Below are positions 8,981 to 18,756 of a stretch of 54,583 bases of DNA, in pieces; position 1 is the stretch's first letter, and every line of letters starts with the position of its first letter. The stretch is from Humidesulfovibrio sp. (GTDB lineage: Bacteria; Desulfobacterota; Desulfovibrionia; Desulfovibrionales; Desulfovibrionaceae): assembly GCF_030689645.1 (NCBI RefSeq), contig NZ_JAUYFU010000099.1, positions 1 to 54,583 on the forward strand, read 5' to 3'. Below the pieces are notes generated by a model. That model had not been told where the DNA came from, ran no database searches, and saw only the letters and a program-made list of their open reading frames with translations. The position numbers were made by a program, and so were the translations under genes.

Positions 8981-11900
8981 TGGGCGCGCCCTTCCGCCAG
9001 GTGAAGGCTTCCGCCGGGTCGGGCAAGACCTACGCCCTTACTTTGCGCTTCCTTGACCTGCTGGCTGGCTGCGCTGAAGATGCATCCTGCGTCGAAGACA
9101 ATGCGACCGCCCCAGCGCATCGAGGCTTTGCATGCGTCGCCGGGCCAGAGGCAATGGGAGGCCCGCAACGACACTACAGCTGGCCGGAGATCCTGGCCGT
9201 CACCTTCACCAACAAGGCCGCAGCCGAGATGCGCGAACGGGTCCTGCGCGCCCTCAAGGAACGCGCCCTGGGCGATGCCGACGGCCCAGGCCGTGGCCTC
9301 GACCAAGACAAGGCTGGTCGTCTGCTGCTGGAAATACTTCGCCACACGCAGCACCTGGGCATCCGCACCATCGACAGCCTGCTCTCGCTCCTGGTTCGGC
9401 TCTTCGCCTTGGACCGGGGCCTTAAGCCCGACTTCGATACAGTCTTCGACGAAGGCCAGGCGATTGACGGCCTGTTGGACCGCTTCCTGGCGCGTTGCCA
9501 AGCGGGCGGCCCAGAGGAGGCGCTATACGAGCAGGCCGTGCGAACGCTCATCAAGCACGAGGACAAGGTCGGCTTCTGGCTGCAGGACGCCCTGCGCGAG
9601 CGGCTGGTGAGCCTGACGCGCCACCTCTTGCACCTGCTGCCCACACTGCCCGGCCCCCTCACCACAGACCAAAGCCGCATGGCCGACCTGCTGGCGCTCT
9701 CCTTCGGCGAACTGCGCCTTGCCCTGGACACGCTGACTCAGGCCATTTCCGGCGAGGAACTGGCCTGCCAGGCTCATTTCAGCACGCTCTTGCGGAAATG
9801 CGACGAGGTTGAGCTCTTCGGCAAACTCCCGGTGGATTCCGCCTACCTGACCAAGGACACCCTGGATGAGTGCCTGCTCGCCAAGTCGCGCGGGAAGTGC
9901 TCCGCAGCCGCCAGCCGGGCTTATGAGCAGTTCAAGGCCGCAGCGGCCGAGCACATCCGCTGCCATGCCATTCTTTCCACCGCCTATTCCCTGGCACCCT
10001 GCGCTGAGATCGCCCGGACGCTGCTGCGTGATCTCGACGCGGTGCAGCGTGAAAAAGGTTTCCTTTTCGGCTCGCAAATGGCGGGCATCGTGGGCGAGGT
10101 GCTGGACGGCGACTTCGGCGTGCCCGACGCCTTCTGCCGTTTGGGCGATCGCCTGCACCACCTGCTGGTGGACGAGTTCCAGGATACCAGCCGCGCCCAA
10201 TGGACCGCAACCCTGCCCCTGGCCTCGGAGTGCCTGTCCAAGGGCGGCAGCCTGTTCTATGTGGGCGACGTGAAGCAGGCCATCTACGGCTGGCGCGGCG
10301 GCGACGCCCGGCTCTTCGACGAAGTGGCGGACAACGGCGAACTGCTTGCCATGTCCGGCGGACTTGCCCAGGAGACCCTGCCACACAACTGGCGCAGCAG
10401 TCCGGAAATCATCAGCTTCAACAACGAGGTCTTTGGCCGCTTGGGCCAGGAGAACACCGCGCGCGACATCGCTGCGGCCCTGCTCAAAGACGCGCCGGAG
10501 GACATCGTGGACGCCTTCGTTCTGCGGATCACGAGTGCCTTTGCCGATTCGCGCCAGGAGGTGCCAACGCGCGAGGGCGTCCAGGAGCCAGGTCGGGTGC
10601 AAGTACGTCTGCTGCCCCAAGGAAAGGCGGAGGAGATCCTTGAATCAGGCCTGGACGCCCTGGTTGACACCCTGAAAAACGATCTGCTGCTGCGCCGCAG
10701 CCCTGGCGATGTGGCTGTACTGGTGCGCACAGGAGCGCACTCGGACCTGGTGTGCGAGCGCCTTGTGCGCGAGGGCCTGCCTATCATCACCGAAAACAGC
10801 CTCCAGCTTGCCCGGCACCCCATCGTGCGGCAACTCATCGCCCTGCTGCGTCTGCTCGACGCTCCGCCGGACGACGTGAGCTTCCTGACCTTCCTTTGCG
10901 GGGGCGAGCTGTTCCTGGCCGAATCCGGCCTGGAACTCGGCCAGGTGCTGGATTGGGCCGCTGGCTCTCGCGACGGCGGACGCAAAGGCGGCCTGCTCTC
11001 GCGCTTCCGCGACGACTTCCCCGAAGTCCATGCCCGGCTGCTAGCCCCATTCCTGCGCCAGACAGGGCTCATGCGGCCTTACGACCTTGTGCGCGCAGCG
11101 CTGGACACCTTCCAAGTGCTGACCCGGCACCCGGAATCCGAACTGTACGTGCGCCGCTTCCTTGAGGTCGTGCACCTGGCCGAAACCCAGGGCATGGGCT
11201 CCCTGCCGCGCTTTCTGGAATTCTGGGACGAGACCGGCATGGAGGAGAAGGTGCCCCTGCCAGAAGCAGCCGACGCCATCCGCATCCTGACCATCCACAA
11301 GTCCAAGGGGCTGCAGTTCCCTGTGTGCATCATCCCATTCCACAACTGGTCCGCCGGTCCCAAGGGCGAACTCGGGGTGGTGGAGATTCACGGCCACCGC
11401 GTGCTCACAAGCCTCAAGAAAGTCCTGGGCCGCCCGTATTTCGAGAATCAGGCCGAGGGGCTCATGGAACAGGCCAACCTGCTCTATGTGGCTTGGACCC
11501 GCGCCGAGGAAGAGCTGTACGCCTTTGTTCCCGGCACTGGGGAAAAACAGCGCCTGGGCCCTGTGCCTGTGATGCTGCATCACTTGCTCGACATCCCGCC
11601 GGAGGACGCTGGGCTCGACCTGGGCCGCGCTCCGGCCTGCTCGGCTACAACCGTCCACGGCAAGACGCAGCTGACAGACGTTGCGACATGCGAAGTCCCC
11701 CCGAGCGACACTTCGCCGGAATTCCAGGCCTGGCTGCCCCGTCTGCGCGTTTTTCGTCACGCCGTGGAGGACGCAGGCTTTGACGAGCGCACCCGCGGCA
11801 AGCTGGCGCACAAGGCCGTTGAGCTGCTGCGCCCAAGTGGAGACGACCAGGCCGACGCCCTGCGAGCTGCAAGGCTTTCCATTGGAGAATTCACAGAACT

Positions 11901-12270
11901 TCGTGCACTTACAGTTGAGCGAAGAGCGGAACTTCAAGTCCAGATTGAAGAAATGTTGCATTGGCTTTTATCCCAGCCAGAGGCCCGTCCACACCTGGGG
12001 CATGCCGGTTCGGAACTGACCATCCTGGCCGAGGACGGCGGGTTCCTGCGGCCGGACCTGCTGCATTTTTCCCCCAGCGGGCCCGTGGTGCTGGAATTCA
12101 AAACCGGCCAGGCCTCGCCAGACCATTCCAAGCAGCTTCGCGCCTACCTCGCCCTGGCGCAAGCCATCAGCGCGAGGCGTGGCGAACCGAAGCAAACTCA
12201 GGGCTATCTTGTGTACCTTGACCGCCGCGTGGTCGAGCCGGTGACGCTCGCTAAGGGAGTCCCGGCATGA
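8980..12270 (+). CDS. addA: AddA-type helicase-nuclease subunit
   Basis: Large subunit (1096 residues) of an AddAB-type double-strand break resection enzyme. UvrD-like SF1A helicase motifs are in order: Walker A ASAGSGKTYAL (10-20), Walker B VDEFQDTSRAQW (about 397), GDVKQAIYGWRGGD, the late motif ILTIHKSKGLQFPV (about 770) and LLYVAWTRAEEELYAF. A C-terminal PD-(D/E)XK nuclease carries RPDLL and VLEFKTGQ (about 1025-1042). The start at 8980 overlaps the upstream stop, with GGGAGG at 8964-8969; an in-frame ATG at 8929 lies inside the transporter gene. It overlaps addB by ATGA. RecB is the main alternative, but the partner with an Fe-S cysteine set makes AddA the better name. Confidence 0.92.
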   Translation: MGAPFRQVKASAGSGKTYALTLRFLDLLAGCAEDASCVEDNATAPAHRGFACVAGPEAMGGPQRHYSWPEILAVTFTNKAAAEMRERVLRALKERALGDADGPGRGLDQDKAGRLLLEILRHTQHLGIRTIDSLLSLLVRLFALDRGLKPDFDTVFDEGQAIDGLLDRFLARCQAGGPEEALYEQAVRTLIKHEDKVGFWLQDALRERLVSLTRHLLHLLPTLPGPLTTDQSRMADLLALSFGELRLALDTLTQAISGEELACQAHFSTLLRKCDEVELFGKLPVDSAYLTKDTLDECLLAKSRGKCSAAASRAYEQFKAAAAEHIRCHAILSTAYSLAPCAEIARTLLRDLDAVQREKGFLFGSQMAGIVGEVLDGDFGVPDAFCRLGDRLHHLLVDEFQDTSRAQWTATLPLASECLSKGGSLFYVGDVKQAIYGWRGGDARLFDEVADNGELLAMSGGLAQETLPHNWRSSPEIISFNNEVFGRLGQENTARDIAAALLKDAPEDIVDAFVLRITSAFADSRQEVPTREGVQEPGRVQVRLLPQGKAEEILESGLDALVDTLKNDLLLRRSPGDVAVLVRTGAHSDLVCERLVREGLPIITENSLQLARHPIVRQLIALLRLLDAPPDDVSFLTFLCGGELFLAESGLELGQVLDWAAGSRDGGRKGGLLSRFRDDFPEVHARLLAPFLRQTGLMRPYDLVRAALDTFQVLTRHPESELYVRRFLEVVHLAETQGMGSLPRFLEFWDETGMEEKVPLPEAADAIRILTIHKSKGLQFPVCIIPFHNWSAGPKGELGVVEIHGHRVLTSLKKVLGRPYFENQAEGLMEQANLLYVAWTRAEEELYAFVPGTGEKQRLGPVPVMLHHLLDIPPEDAGLDLGRAPACSATTVHGKTQLTDVATCEVPPSDTSPEFQAWLPRLRVFRHAVEDAGFDERTRGKLAHKAVELLRPSGDDQADALRAARLSIGEFTELRALTVERRAELQVQIEEMLHWLLSQPEARPHLGHAGSELTILAEDGGFLRPDLLHFSPSGPVVLEFKTGQASPDHSKQLRAYLALAQAISARRGEPKQTQGYLVYLDRRVVEPVTLAKGVPA

Positions 12271-15218
12271 AGGCCGCGCAAATAATCAACATCGTTCCCT
12301 GGAACACGGATTTCATCAGCGCGCTGGCTCGACACCTCGTCCGCAACCAGTCGGATCTGGCTCGCACGCGCCTGATCTTTCCCCACAACCGCCCTGCCAG
12401 GCATCTGCGTGCCGCACTGGCCGAACACCCAGACCTGCCAAAGCCCTGCCTGCTGCCGCGCATGCAGTCCCTGGACGACTTCCTGCGCACCTTGCGTCAG
12501 GATCTCGCGCCTGTGGCCACCCTGCGCGCGGGGAAACTGGACCGCATCGGCGTGCTGCATGGCATTGTGCGCGGCCTGGGCCTCGTCGGCGGCCCCTTGG
12601 AATCCCTTGGCGGATCTGCCAGGGAATTCTTCCCCTGGGGTGCCCGGCTGGCCGGCCTGCTGGAGGAAATGGCCGGTCAAGGAGTGCGCCCGGCCTCCAT
12701 CCACAATCTTTCCGGAGAAGTGAGCCCCTGGGCTGAAGCCTTGCTGGGCCAGCTGGACGCCATCGGCGAAGCCTACCACACGGCCCTGAACGAGCGCGGC
12801 TGGACAACGCCGGGGCTCGACAGCCTGTGGCTCGCGGACAGGCTGGACAAGGTGGCGGAAGAATTGTCCGGCCAGCAGATCTTCTTTGCAGGGTTCCACG
12901 CACTGAGCGGCACAGAGGAGCCCATTCTGCGCAGACTATGGCAGGAGGGTGCGGAGATATTCTGGCACACCGACCCGGCCCTGGCCCTTGGCGGTCAATC
13001 CTCCTGGGCAGCGCAGGAGCATCGGCGCTGGCTCACGCGCTGGCGCGCACGCGCCGTGCTCACTCAGGATGTCCCCGCATCCGGCCCGCAGATCCGCCGC
13101 TTCTATGAGGGCTTCGACCTGCACTCCCAGCTCTCAGTGCTGGAGCGCAAACTGGCCGCCCTGCCGGATACCGGGTCCACGGCCATCGTGCTGCCCGACC
13201 CAGGCGCGCTGGTGCCTGTGATGCACCATCTGCCCGCTGTTGAGGCCAACATCAGCATGGGCTACCCTCTGGGGCGCTCGGCCCTGGCCCAGCTGGTTGA
13301 GACGGTGCTGACCCTGCACGAGAATACAGACAGCGCTGGACGCTATGCGTGGCGCGATCTGGTGGCCCTGGTCCGACACCCTCTGCTGCGCATGCTCCGC
13401 GCGGGCGAAAACGACGAAATGCCGCTGCGCAGCGCCTACGTGGCCTGGGAGCGGCACATCCGCGCCAATGGAGCCTTCCAGGCCCCGGAGGAATGGCTTT
13501 TCGCCTACAACGCCGAGGAGACGACAGCCTCTGAATCGGAGATTCTCGTCCTGCACTCCGAGGTGCTCTCAGTCTGCTTCCGCAATTTCAGAGGCATCAC
13601 CACCCTGAGACAGGCCGGACAAGCCCTGGACGCTCTTTGCGAGCTGCTGCGCCGCCGCGGCGGCGACACCTGGCATCGCAACCTCATCGACGCGGAATGT
13701 TTGCTGCGCCTGTGGCAATCCGTAGTGCCGGAACTCACTGGCAGCATCCTGGCCGACGAAGAGTATGACCAAGGCCTCCTATTTCTCATCCTGCGCCACC
13801 TCATCGATGCCGAACGGGTATCCTTCGAACCCGAGCCGCTGGCCGGGATGCAGGTGCTCGGCATGCTTGAGACGCGCCTCCTAACCTTCGTACGCCTGTT
13901 CATCCTTGACGCCACGGAGGACAAACTGCCAGGCGCAAATCCGCCGGACCCCCTCCTGCCCGATCCCCTGCGCCAGGCCTTGAACCTGCCCGGCAGGCGC
14001 GAACGCGACAGCGTGGCCGCCCACAACTTCTTCCGCCTGCTCATGGGCGCGCGGGAGGTTACGGTGCTCTACCAGGCCGGAGTGCGGCCCGGGGCACTGG
14101 AAGGCAAGAGCGAGCGCAGCCGCTACGTGGAGCAGATGCTCTGGGAACTGGAGCAGCGCCAAGGCGTCCTCGTCAAACCGCAGCCGTCTTCCGTTGTCGA
14201 AGCGCCGCTCAAAGCGGTCAGCTTCCCGGTGTGCCCCATTCTGCTCCGCAGACCCGACGTGACCCTGACCCCTGCTCTGCGCGCCAAACTGGCTCAACGA
14301 CTCAAGGCCAAAGGCATCACGCCCTCCGGTCTGGAGGTCTGGCTCACCTGCTCCAAAAAGGCGTTCTTCTCCCAGGTTCTTGGTCTGCGCCCCATGCAAA
14401 AGGTGGCGGAGAACGGGGACCGCGCCCGCTTCGGAGAAATCGTGCACCGCGTGCTCAAGGAGTTCCTGACCCCGCACCTGGGAAAGCCCATTTCGGGCGA
14501 GATGCTGGACCCCCTGGCGCTGGCTGCTGCCTTTGAACTCGCCCTGGCCGAGGAATCCTTTGCTCTCCAGATGCCCTACGACGGCCGCGTTGCGCTGCTG
14601 GCCGCTGGCCGCGAACGCATGACCCGCTTTGTGTACAGCCTGCCAACGACCACAGTGCGGGCCCTGGAGCTTCCGGTCTTGACCCAGTTGACTCTCAGGG
14701 GCATTGATGACGCGGTGCTGGACGTGAACGTGCAGGGGCGCATCGACCGAGTGGACGAGCGCGGAGGCGCGCACATGGTGCTGGATTACAAAACCGGCGG
14801 CATCAAAACCGGCGGAGCGGAAGGCTGGCTGGACGAGTCCCTGTTCGCCCGCATGTCTGAATGCCTTTCCGGCAGCGCGGACATTGACCGCCCCGGCACT
14901 CCGATGGCGGCAGAGCTTTTCCAGGAGCTCGCAAACACCGGCCTCGATGTGCAGCTGCCGCTCTATCTGCACTTGCTGGGCTCGGACAACGACTACAGGC
15001 CGGACAATGCGGCCTGGGTGGAGCTCGAGAACAGCGGGGACGAGATGCCTCTGTTCTCGGCCAAGGTCGAGCCAGACCAGCGAACCGAAGTGATCCGACA
15101 ACGCGCCCCAGACCTTGTGCGCTTCGTGCTGGAGCACATGCTGGCGGCAGAGGCGCTGCCAGCGCGCAGCGGCAAACACTGCCAGTGGTGCGATTTCCAG
15201 GGTCCATGCAGCGCGTGA
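12267..15218 (+). CDS. addB: AddB-type nuclease subunit with Fe-S cysteines
   Basis: Second subunit (983 residues) of the AddAB resection nuclease. The N-terminal part is helicase-like, but I see no Walker A (GxxGxGKS/T), so it is probably a scanning, inactive helicase fold, as in many proteobacterial AddB proteins. The C-terminal nuclease has GRIDRVDERGG (about 823) and VLDYKTGG (about 837-844). Four cysteines frame it: one in VWLTCSKKAFF (about 695) and three in HCQWCDFQGPC at the extreme C-terminus (C-x2-C-x5-C), the pattern that binds a 4Fe-4S cluster in AddB and Cas4-like nucleases. The ATGA overlap with addA implies coupled translation and equal subunit supply. Confidence 0.9.
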   Translation: MKAAQIINIVPWNTDFISALARHLVRNQSDLARTRLIFPHNRPARHLRAALAEHPDLPKPCLLPRMQSLDDFLRTLRQDLAPVATLRAGKLDRIGVLHGIVRGLGLVGGPLESLGGSAREFFPWGARLAGLLEEMAGQGVRPASIHNLSGEVSPWAEALLGQLDAIGEAYHTALNERGWTTPGLDSLWLADRLDKVAEELSGQQIFFAGFHALSGTEEPILRRLWQEGAEIFWHTDPALALGGQSSWAAQEHRRWLTRWRARAVLTQDVPASGPQIRRFYEGFDLHSQLSVLERKLAALPDTGSTAIVLPDPGALVPVMHHLPAVEANISMGYPLGRSALAQLVETVLTLHENTDSAGRYAWRDLVALVRHPLLRMLRAGENDEMPLRSAYVAWERHIRANGAFQAPEEWLFAYNAEETTASESEILVLHSEVLSVCFRNFRGITTLRQAGQALDALCELLRRRGGDTWHRNLIDAECLLRLWQSVVPELTGSILADEEYDQGLLFLILRHLIDAERVSFEPEPLAGMQVLGMLETRLLTFVRLFILDATEDKLPGANPPDPLLPDPLRQALNLPGRRERDSVAAHNFFRLLMGAREVTVLYQAGVRPGALEGKSERSRYVEQMLWELEQRQGVLVKPQPSSVVEAPLKAVSFPVCPILLRRPDVTLTPALRAKLAQRLKAKGITPSGLEVWLTCSKKAFFSQVLGLRPMQKVAENGDRARFGEIVHRVLKEFLTPHLGKPISGEMLDPLALAAAFELALAEESFALQMPYDGRVALLAAGRERMTRFVYSLPTTTVRALELPVLTQLTLRGIDDAVLDVNVQGRIDRVDERGGAHMVLDYKTGGIKTGGAEGWLDESLFARMSECLSGSADIDRPGTPMAAELFQELANTGLDVQLPLYLHLLGSDNDYRPDNAAWVELENSGDEMPLFSAKVEPDQRTEVIRQRAPDLVRFVLEHMLAAEALPARSGKHCQWCDFQGPCSA

Positions 15219-15252
15219 AGCATCAAACAGAACATTTCACGGAGATCTTAAA

Positions 15253-15696
15253 ATGAAGGTTGCGGAAGGCCGTATAGGCCGGGTTTTCGTGCTTCGACTT
15301 GAGGACGGCGACCGTCTTCCTGACTGCGTCGAGGCCTTCGCGGCCAGCCGAGGCGTGGCCCAAGGATTCTGCGCTTTTGTCGGCGGCGTGGGCTCCGGCC
15401 GCATAGTGGTCGGACCTGAAGACGCGTCCGCCATGCCACCGGTGCCAGTGCTTACAGAACTTCTTGGCGCGCACGAGGCCGCAGCCGTGGGCACCCTGTT
15501 CCCTAATGAATCTGGTCAACCCAAACTGCACATGCACGCCACCTTTGGCAGGGGCGACGAGGTCAAAACCGGCTGCATCCGGCCCGGCATCGACATCTGG
15601 ACCATAGGCGAATTTGTCCTTATTGAACTCACCGGTCTGGACCTTGTACGCAAGCGCGATGCAGCCACGGGCTTTGAGCTGCTCGCCCCGAAATAA
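15253..15696 (+). CDS. PPC/DUF296 domain protein
   Basis: Single-domain protein of 147 residues of the PPC (plants and prokaryotes conserved)/DUF296 family. Visible family features are the early FVLRLEDGDRLPDCVEAFA, CAFVGGVGSG and the metal-site-like LHMHATFGRGD, where the two closely spaced histidines usually help bind zinc. Some members bind DNA when joined to AT-hooks, but no AT-hook is present, so the role is unknown. ATG 15253 has GGAGA 7 bases upstream; longer frames start inside addB. It follows addB by 34 bases and precedes the hydroxyglutarate oxidase by 16. Confidence 0.85.
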   Translation: MKVAEGRIGRVFVLRLEDGDRLPDCVEAFAASRGVAQGFCAFVGGVGSGRIVVGPEDASAMPPVPVLTELLGAHEAAAVGTLFPNESGQPKLHMHATFGRGDEVKTGCIRPGIDIWTIGEFVLIELTGLDLVRKRDAATGFELLAPK

Positions 15697-15712
15697 CCAT
15701 CAGGAAGCCATA

Positions 15713-16933
15713 ATGACCACAGCAAGCATTCTCATCTGCGGCGCAGGCATCGTAGGCCTCACCGTCGCCCGCGACCTCGTCGCCGCAGGTTACGATGACA
15801 TCCTTATCATTGACAAAGAACCGGAGGCCGGCATGCACGCTTCCGGCCGCAACAGCGGCGTGCTTCATGCGGGCATCTACTATGCCCCGGGCTCCCTGCG
15901 CGCCCAGTCCTGCCTCCAGGGCAACTTCCGCATGAAGCAGTATTGCGAAGAACGCAGCCTGCCCATGCTCAAAACCGGCAAGGTCATCGTGGCCCGCGAC
16001 GAATCCGAACTGCCCACCTTGAACGAGCTCTACACCCGCGCAACCCAAAACGGCGCCAAGGTGGACCTCATCGATGACAAGCAGTTGGCCGAGATCGAGC
16101 CCAACGCCAAGAGCGCGGGGCAGGCCCTTTACTCCCACTACACTGCGGTGGTGGACCCAAAGGCCATCCTTAGAAGCATTCAGGCCGAGCTGCTCGCCAC
16201 AGGCAAAGTGAAGATTCATTTCGGAGCGCGCTTCACCGGCCTGGGAAAGCAGGAAGGCAAGCGTCTGCTCGTGCAGACCACCGCCGGGCCAATCTCCTGC
16301 GCCTTCTTTCTCAATGCTGCCGGGGCTTACGGCGACGTAGTGGCCCACAGCTTTGGACTGGGACAGGACTACCAACTCATCCCCTTCAAGGGCATCTACA
16401 AGAAACTCAAGAAAGAGAAGGCTCACACCATCCGGGGCAGCATCTACCCGGTGCCGAACATCAAGAACCCATTCCTCGGGGTTCACTTCACACGCGGAGC
16501 GCACGGCGATGTCTACCTCGGCCCCACTGCCATCCCGGCTCTTGGCCGTGAAAATTACGGCATTTTGTCGGGCATCGATTCCGAGGCCTTCTCCATCCTG
16601 CTTCGCGATGCGGTGCTGTTCTTCCGCAACAAAAAATTCCGTGAGGTGGCCCTTGAGGAGCCCCGCAAGTACTCCTTCACTTACTTCTTCAATGATGCCA
16701 AAAGACTGGTCAAGGATCTCTCACCCGATGACATCGAGGCCACACCCAAGGCAGGAATCCGGCCCCAGCTCGTGGATATAAAGAAAAACGAGCTGGTCAT
16801 GGACTTCGTCATAGAGGGTACTTATAATAGTGTGCATGTGCTGAACTCCATCTCTCCCGCCTTCACAAGCTCTCTTTTCTTCTCAGAGATGTTGTTCAAG
16901 AAGTATATTGCGCCGAAGCTCGCCAAGCTCTAG
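15713..16933 (+). CDS. lhgO: L-2-hydroxyglutarate oxidase family FAD protein
   Basis: FAD-dependent oxidoreductase of 406 residues of the DAO superfamily. The dinucleotide-binding motif is at the N-terminus (ICGAGIVGLTVARDL), followed by ASGRNSGVLHAGIYY, a signature of LhgO/L2HGDH proteins that oxidise L-2-hydroxyglutarate to 2-oxoglutarate. The C-terminal part (SFTYFFNDAKRLVKDL, PKAGIRPQL) also fits that family. No signal peptide is visible; the known enzymes associate with the membrane and pass electrons to quinones. ATG 15713 with CAGGAAG upstream was chosen; a TTG frame at 15614 lies inside the PPC gene. A generic glycerol-3-phosphate-dehydrogenase-like oxidase is the alternative. Confidence 0.85.
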   Translation: MTTASILICGAGIVGLTVARDLVAAGYDDILIIDKEPEAGMHASGRNSGVLHAGIYYAPGSLRAQSCLQGNFRMKQYCEERSLPMLKTGKVIVARDESELPTLNELYTRATQNGAKVDLIDDKQLAEIEPNAKSAGQALYSHYTAVVDPKAILRSIQAELLATGKVKIHFGARFTGLGKQEGKRLLVQTTAGPISCAFFLNAAGAYGDVVAHSFGLGQDYQLIPFKGIYKKLKKEKAHTIRGSIYPVPNIKNPFLGVHFTRGAHGDVYLGPTAIPALGRENYGILSGIDSEAFSILLRDAVLFFRNKKFREVALEEPRKYSFTYFFNDAKRLVKDLSPDDIEATPKAGIRPQLVDIKKNELVMDFVIEGTYNSVHVLNSISPAFTSSLFFSEMLFKKYIAPKLAKL

Positions 16934-17011
16934 TAGTCGTCCCCTTGCGGACGTCTTGACAAGAGTGGTAAAACGCGAAACAAGGCGTCAACAAAAATGA
17001 GAGGTCTCTCG

Positions 17012-18142
17012 ATGAAACTTCCAGAACTTCGCTTCGGCGATCAGATCGCCACGTTGCCCATCATCCAGGGTGGCATGGGCGTTGGCATTTCCCTCTCCGG
17101 CCTGGCTTCGGCTGTGGCCAATGAGGGCGGAGTTGGCGTAATTGCCGCCGCCATGATCGGGATGGACGAGTCCGATGTGGGCAAGAACCCTACCGAAGCC
17201 AATATGCGCGCCCTGCGCGATGAAATCCGCAAAGCCAAAGAGCGCATGACGCAAGGTCTGCTCGGCGTCAACATCATGGTGGCCCTCACCAACTTCACAG
17301 ATCTTGTGCGCACCTCCATCCGCGAGGGAGCTGACGTCATTTTCTCTGGCGCCGGGCTTCCCCTTGATCTGCCCAAGTACCTGCGCGAGGAGTTCCCCGG
17401 CGAGCTGGCCGACAAGGCGCGCACCAAGCTGGTGCCCATAGTGTCCTCTGGCCGTGCTGCCGGCGTGCTGTGCAAAAAGTGGCTGTCACGCTACGACTAC
17501 CTTCCTGACGGTTTCGTGGTGGAAGGCCCCAAGGCTGGCGGACACCTTGGCTTCAAGCCTGAGGAAATCGACGACCCGGAGTTCCAGCTTGAGAAAATCC
17601 TGCCCGAAGTTGTCGAGGCAGTGAAGCCCTTTGAACTTGAAAGCGGTCGGCGCATTCCGGTCATCGCCGCTGGCGGCATCTACACCGGAGCGGATATCGC
17701 AAAATATCTTGAAATGGGCGCTTCCGGCGTGCAGATGGGCACCCGCTTCGTAGCCACCCACGAGTGCGATGCGAATCAGGCGTTCAAAGAAGCATTCGTC
17801 AACGCCCGTCGCGAGGATGTCACCGTCATCAAGAGCCCGGTCGGCATGCCTGGCCGCGCAATCTTCAACGACTTCCTCCTGGCCGTGCGCGAGGGCCGCA
17901 AAAAGCCCTTCAAGTGCCCGTTCCACTGCATCAAGTCCTGCGACATCACCAACACGCCCTACTGCATCTCCCAGGCATTGGTAAGCGCCAAGAAGGGCAT
18001 CATGAAGCACGGCTTCGCCTTCTGCGGAGAGAATGTCTGGCGCGTGGACAAGATCATGAGCGTAAAAGAGCTCGTTGGCGGACTTAAGCAGGAATTCGAC
18101 GAATTCTGGGCGCAAAAAATGGCCCAATTCGCTAATAAATAG
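17012..18142 (+). CDS. Nitronate monooxygenase family flavoprotein
   Basis: FMN-binding TIM-barrel protein of 376 residues of the 2-nitropropane dioxygenase/nitronate monooxygenase family. The N-terminal LPIIQGGMGVGISLSGLA, the central VVEGPKAGGHLG (flavin phosphate region and the family histidine) and the IPVIAAGGIYTGADIAKYL segment with GVQMGTRF are all present. FabK-like enoyl-ACP reductases share this fold, so the reaction is not certain. The late segment carries several cysteines (KCPFHCIKSCDITNTPYC) typical of a subgroup found in anaerobes. ATG 17012 fits GAGAGG 7 bases upstream better than the ATG at 16997. It precedes the cyclophilin gene by 30 bases. Confidence 0.82.
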   Translation: MKLPELRFGDQIATLPIIQGGMGVGISLSGLASAVANEGGVGVIAAAMIGMDESDVGKNPTEANMRALRDEIRKAKERMTQGLLGVNIMVALTNFTDLVRTSIREGADVIFSGAGLPLDLPKYLREEFPGELADKARTKLVPIVSSGRAAGVLCKKWLSRYDYLPDGFVVEGPKAGGHLGFKPEEIDDPEFQLEKILPEVVEAVKPFELESGRRIPVIAAGGIYTGADIAKYLEMGASGVQMGTRFVATHECDANQAFKEAFVNARREDVTVIKSPVGMPGRAIFNDFLLAVREGRKKPFKCPFHCIKSCDITNTPYCISQALVSAKKGIMKHGFAFCGENVWRVDKIMSVKELVGGLKQEFDEFWAQKMAQFANK

Positions 18143-18172
18143 GCCGTCAAACCGGCGCAATCAGGAGAAAGA

Positions 18173-18682
18173 ATGAGCAATCCCACTGTTCTGATCGAGA
18201 CCCCCATGGGCGAGATGCTTGTGGAACTCTGGCCCGACAAAGCCCCGGAGACTGTCGCCAACTTCCTCGCCTACGTGGACGAGGAATTCTACGATGGGCT
18301 GATCTTCCACCGCGTCATCAAGAACTTCATGGTTCAGGGCGGCGGCATGGATATGATGATGCGCGAAAAGAAGAACAAGGCGCCCATCAAGAACGAGGCC
18401 CGGGCCGATACGCCCAATGAGGTATACACCCTGGCCATGGCGCGCACCATGGACCCCCACAGCGCCACCAGCCAGTTCTTCATCAACGTGAAGGACAACG
18501 CCTTTCTGAACTTCACCGCTCCCACCGCCCAGGGCTACGGCTATGCCGTGTTCGGCAAGGTCACCGAGGGCCAGGACGTGGCGATGAAACTCAGCAACGT
18601 CAAGACCAAGAACTATCTTGGCCACGGCGACGTGCCCTCCGACCCCATCACCATCATCAGCATCCGCCGCTTCGAAGCCTAG
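18173..18682 (+). CDS. Cyclophilin-type peptidyl-prolyl isomerase
   Basis: Cytoplasmic PPIase of 169 residues, the length of single-domain bacterial cyclophilins, with no signal peptide. Motifs run in order: ETPMGEMLVELWPDKAPETV, FYDGLIFHRVIKNFMVQGG (catalytic arginine in FHRV and glutamine in VQGG), MARTMDPHSATSQFFIN and YAVFGKVTEGQDV. It catalyses cis-trans isomerisation of X-Pro bonds during folding. Ribosome site AGGAGAAAGA lies just upstream. A strong terminator closes the plus-strand run. Confidence 0.93.
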   Translation: MSNPTVLIETPMGEMLVELWPDKAPETVANFLAYVDEEFYDGLIFHRVIKNFMVQGGGMDMMMREKKNKAPIKNEARADTPNEVYTLAMARTMDPHSATSQFFINVKDNAFLNFTAPTAQGYGYAVFGKVTEGQDVAMKLSNVKTKNYLGHGDVPSDPITIISIRRFEA

Positions 18683-18705
18683 CGTCGCTGAAGACCAAAG
18701 AAACG

Positions 18706-18739
18706 CGGCGCGTCCCAACCTGGGGCGCGCCGTTTTTTT
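18706..18739. terminator. Intrinsic terminator between cyclophilin and xerC
   Basis: GC-rich stem (CGGCGCG pairing with CGCGCCG, then one wobble and a CCC/GGG pair) with an AACCT loop and T7 on the plus strand. The minus-strand reading has a weaker T-rich tail, so it may serve both convergent transcripts. Confidence 0.85.
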
Positions 18740-18756
18740 GTGCGCTCATGAAGTGT

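Noticed and set aside
13881-15179. Long minus-strand frame of 432 residues
   Set aside because: It is fully antisense to addB, which has clear domain motifs; a shadow of high GC third positions.
16934-17011. TTGACA at 16956 as the promoter of the nitronate monooxygenase gene
   Set aside because: No acceptable -10 box lies 15-19 bases downstream, so I did not annotate it.
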